From the NCBI GenBank assembly GCA_030602145.1, contig JAUWAH010000091.1, forward strand, positions 1-8,014: a DNA stretch of 8,014 nt, read 5' to 3'. Shown here piece after piece: positions 6,756-8,014 of this stretch. Within the stretch, counting starts at the first letter, position 1. Every line of letters starts with the position of its first letter. The notes below the pieces were generated by a model. It had not been told where the DNA came from. It searched no databases and was given only the letters and a program-made list of their open reading frames with translations. This stretch comes from Desulfobulbus sp. GTDB lineage: Bacteria > Desulfobacterota > Desulfobulbia > Desulfobulbales > Desulfobulbaceae. Made by a program: the position numbers and the translations under genes.

Positions 6756-7898
6756 TCACATGGTTGGAATCATCCACTGCAGGTAGTAGGCCTGAAGGTA
6801 GACGATCACACAGACCAGGAAGGTCAGGAAGATTGAATGCTTCAAGGTGAAGCGGAACAGGTCGCCCTCCTTGCCGACCATGCCGCAGGCCGCAGTGGCA
6901 ACGGCCAGCGACTGGGGCGAAATCATCTTGCCCATGACGCCACCGCTGGTGTTGGCCGCACCCATGAGGACTGGGTTGAGGCCCAGTTGTTCGGCCGTGG
7001 CCTTCTGCAAGCCGCCAAAGAGCACGTTGCTTGAGGTATCGGAGCCAGTGAGGAACACGCCCAGCCAGCCGATGATCGGGGCAATGAACGGGAACCAGTG
7101 GCCGGTCTTGGTGAAGATGAGACCGAGGCAGTTGGTCATGCCCGAGGCGTTCATAACATAGGCCAGGCCGAGCACCGAGGCCACGGTCAGGGCCGGGAAG
7201 CGCATGTCGTACAGGGTCTTGCCGGCAATCTTGAACACGTCGCCGAAGCCGACGCCGCAGATCAGGGCGGAGAGCAGGGCGGCAAGCAGAATGGCGGTAC
7301 CGGCGGCGGACATCCAGTTGAAGTTGTACTTGGCGGCGATCTTGGTGGGCAGTTGATCGGTCAGGGCCTTGTTCAATCCCTTGAAGGTGTCCTTCTCCAC
7401 CACTTTGTCTTTCGCCAGGCTGTCGCCCAGTTTCTTCAGCTCGTCGGCCTTTTTGAAAATCGGCTCAAAGGCGTTGAAACGCTCTTCCGGCATGATCACG
7501 CCTTTGCCGACCAGGCGCTGCTCAACCGTGGCCATGCCGGCTTGCAGGGTTTTCAGTTCACCAAGCAGGGTAACAGCCTTGACTGCCTTCTCATCTTTCG
7601 GCAGGGTTGCGGTCAACTTATCAATCTCGGCGTTGACGGCGGCGATTTTCTGTAGGCCGGCATCCGGGGTCGAGACCTTCTTGATGATCATGTTGTCGAG
7701 GCCGGTGACCGGAATGACGATTTTGCTGGTGTCAAGGGCGGCTTTGATCGAGGGAATGCCCCAGAGGAGCACCATCAGGGTAAGGAACAGGTACGGTGTC
7801 CAGGCGCGGAAGATCTGACTGCCGGTGTAATTATGCTCTTCCTTGGTGGCTTGTTGTTCATGGTCAAAGACAAAATTGATGGAGCCGTAAAAAGTCAA
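6756..7898 (-). CDS. lctP: L-lactate permease (LctP/LldP family), C-terminal part only; N-terminal half missing
   Basis: This inner-membrane carrier imports lactate or glycolate, probably with protons. About 370 residues are recognisable against roughly 550 for the full family. The family signatures are clear (numbering from the TTG at 7898): SQIFRAWTPYLFLTL (27-41), FNWMSAAGTAILLAALLS (193-210), GWLGVFLTGSDTSSNVLFG (277-295), ANTSGGVMGKMISPQS (315-330) and GKEGDLFRFTLKHS (342-355), with a final membrane helix and the stop at 6756. The first recognisable residues align with about position 330 of E. coli LldP, so the first six or more membrane segments are absent. The frame stays open to the right edge (8014), but those 38 codons are polar and not permease-like; the TTG at 7898 is only a formal start. 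Between the first two membrane segments lies an unusual charged insertion (about 79-183). It lies upstream of the regulator and dehydrogenase on the same strand. Confidence 0.85.
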   Translation of the reverse strand: MTFYGSINFVFDHEQQATKEEHNYTGSQIFRAWTPYLFLTLMVLLWGIPSIKAALDTSKIVIPVTGLDNMIIKKVSTPDAGLQKIAAVNAEIDKLTATLPKDEKAVKAVTLLGELKTLQAGMATVEQRLVGKGVIMPEERFNAFEPIFKKADELKKLGDSLAKDKVVEKDTFKGLNKALTDQLPTKIAAKYNFNWMSAAGTAILLAALLSALICGVGFGDVFKIAGKTLYDMRFPALTVASVLGLAYVMNASGMTNCLGLIFTKTGHWFPFIAPIIGWLGVFLTGSDTSSNVLFGGLQKATAEQLGLNPVLMGAANTSGGVMGKMISPQSLAVATAACGMVGKEGDLFRFTLKHSIFLTFLVCVIVYLQAYYLQWMIPTM

Positions 7899-8014
7899 AC
7901 CGCCAATTCCATTCGAATTGAACCCGTTGATTGAAAGTGCCTGCAGACGGGGCCGTGTTGTGGGAATCGTTGTCGAACAAGCTCTTGGAGTAGGCTCCAG
8001 ATGGCCACAAGAAG
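7899..8014. other. Right-edge segment that does not continue the permease
   Basis: None of the three - strand frames shows the hydrophobic helices expected for the N-terminal half of LctP. The - strand frame beginning at 8013 and stopping at a TGA at 7864 is the most coding-like: 18 of its first 22 codons end in G or C, against 8 and 11 in the other two. Its product is not recognised. The part near 7885-7925 is AT-rich and contains CAATTC (7904-7909) and GAATTG (7915-7920) as an inverted repeat. The segment may be foreign to the permease gene (insertion, rearrangement or assembly join) or the tail of another gene. Confidence 0.45.

Noticed and set aside
7891..8014. + strand open frame after the TAA at 7888 running off the right edge
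   Set aside because: About 41 codons with no ATG start, no Shine-Dalgarno and no recognisable similarity; its third-position bias is unlike the resident genes.

Overview
The window reads as a GC-rich Gram-negative chromosomal segment carrying ordinary metabolic genes. It has two convergent blocks: a molybdate importer on the + strand (positions 40-2562) and a lactate/2-hydroxyacid oxidation locus on the - strand (2742 to the right edge). The pairing of a LctP-type permease, a FadR-family GntR regulator and a two-subunit GlcD/GlcF-type dehydrogenase without GlcE is familiar from anaerobic Desulfobacterota (lactate-oxidising sulfate reducers and relatives). That taxonomic guess is inference from gene content and protein style only.

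Left block: modA (periplasmic molybdate-binding protein), modB (membrane permease) and modC (ATPase with a C-terminal Mop/TOBE domain) form a tight operon with gaps of 23 nt and 1 nt. No ModE site or Moco riboswitch is visible, but only 39 nt lie upstream of modA. A perfect 18-bp hairpin at 2685-2723 separates modC from the convergent block; its flanks suit it best as terminator of the - strand operon.

Right block, read 3' to 5' along the + strand: a lactate permease gene (lctP/lldP type, incomplete at its N terminus) ends at 6756 and is followed by a convincing intrinsic terminator at 6596-6624. A FadR/LldR-type regulator (6446-5727) comes next. Then comes a promoter whose -10 abuts a sequence matching the FadR-family operator consensus TNGTNNNACNA (5571-5581). 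That promoter drives a FAD-linked dehydrogenase (5477-4083), followed 3 nt later by its iron-sulfur partner (4079-2742). The likely logic is that lactate enters by the permease and relieves the regulator, and the flavoprotein/Fe-S pair oxidises it (probably D-lactate, possibly glycolate) and passes electrons onward.

I see no clearly undescribed system. Two items deserve a second look. The permease has an approximately 100-residue charged, helical insertion between membrane segments. Its N-terminal half is also not encoded where it should be: the last ~120 bases of the window do not continue the permease in any frame. No rRNA, tRNA, CRISPR array or recognisable insertion sequence was found.
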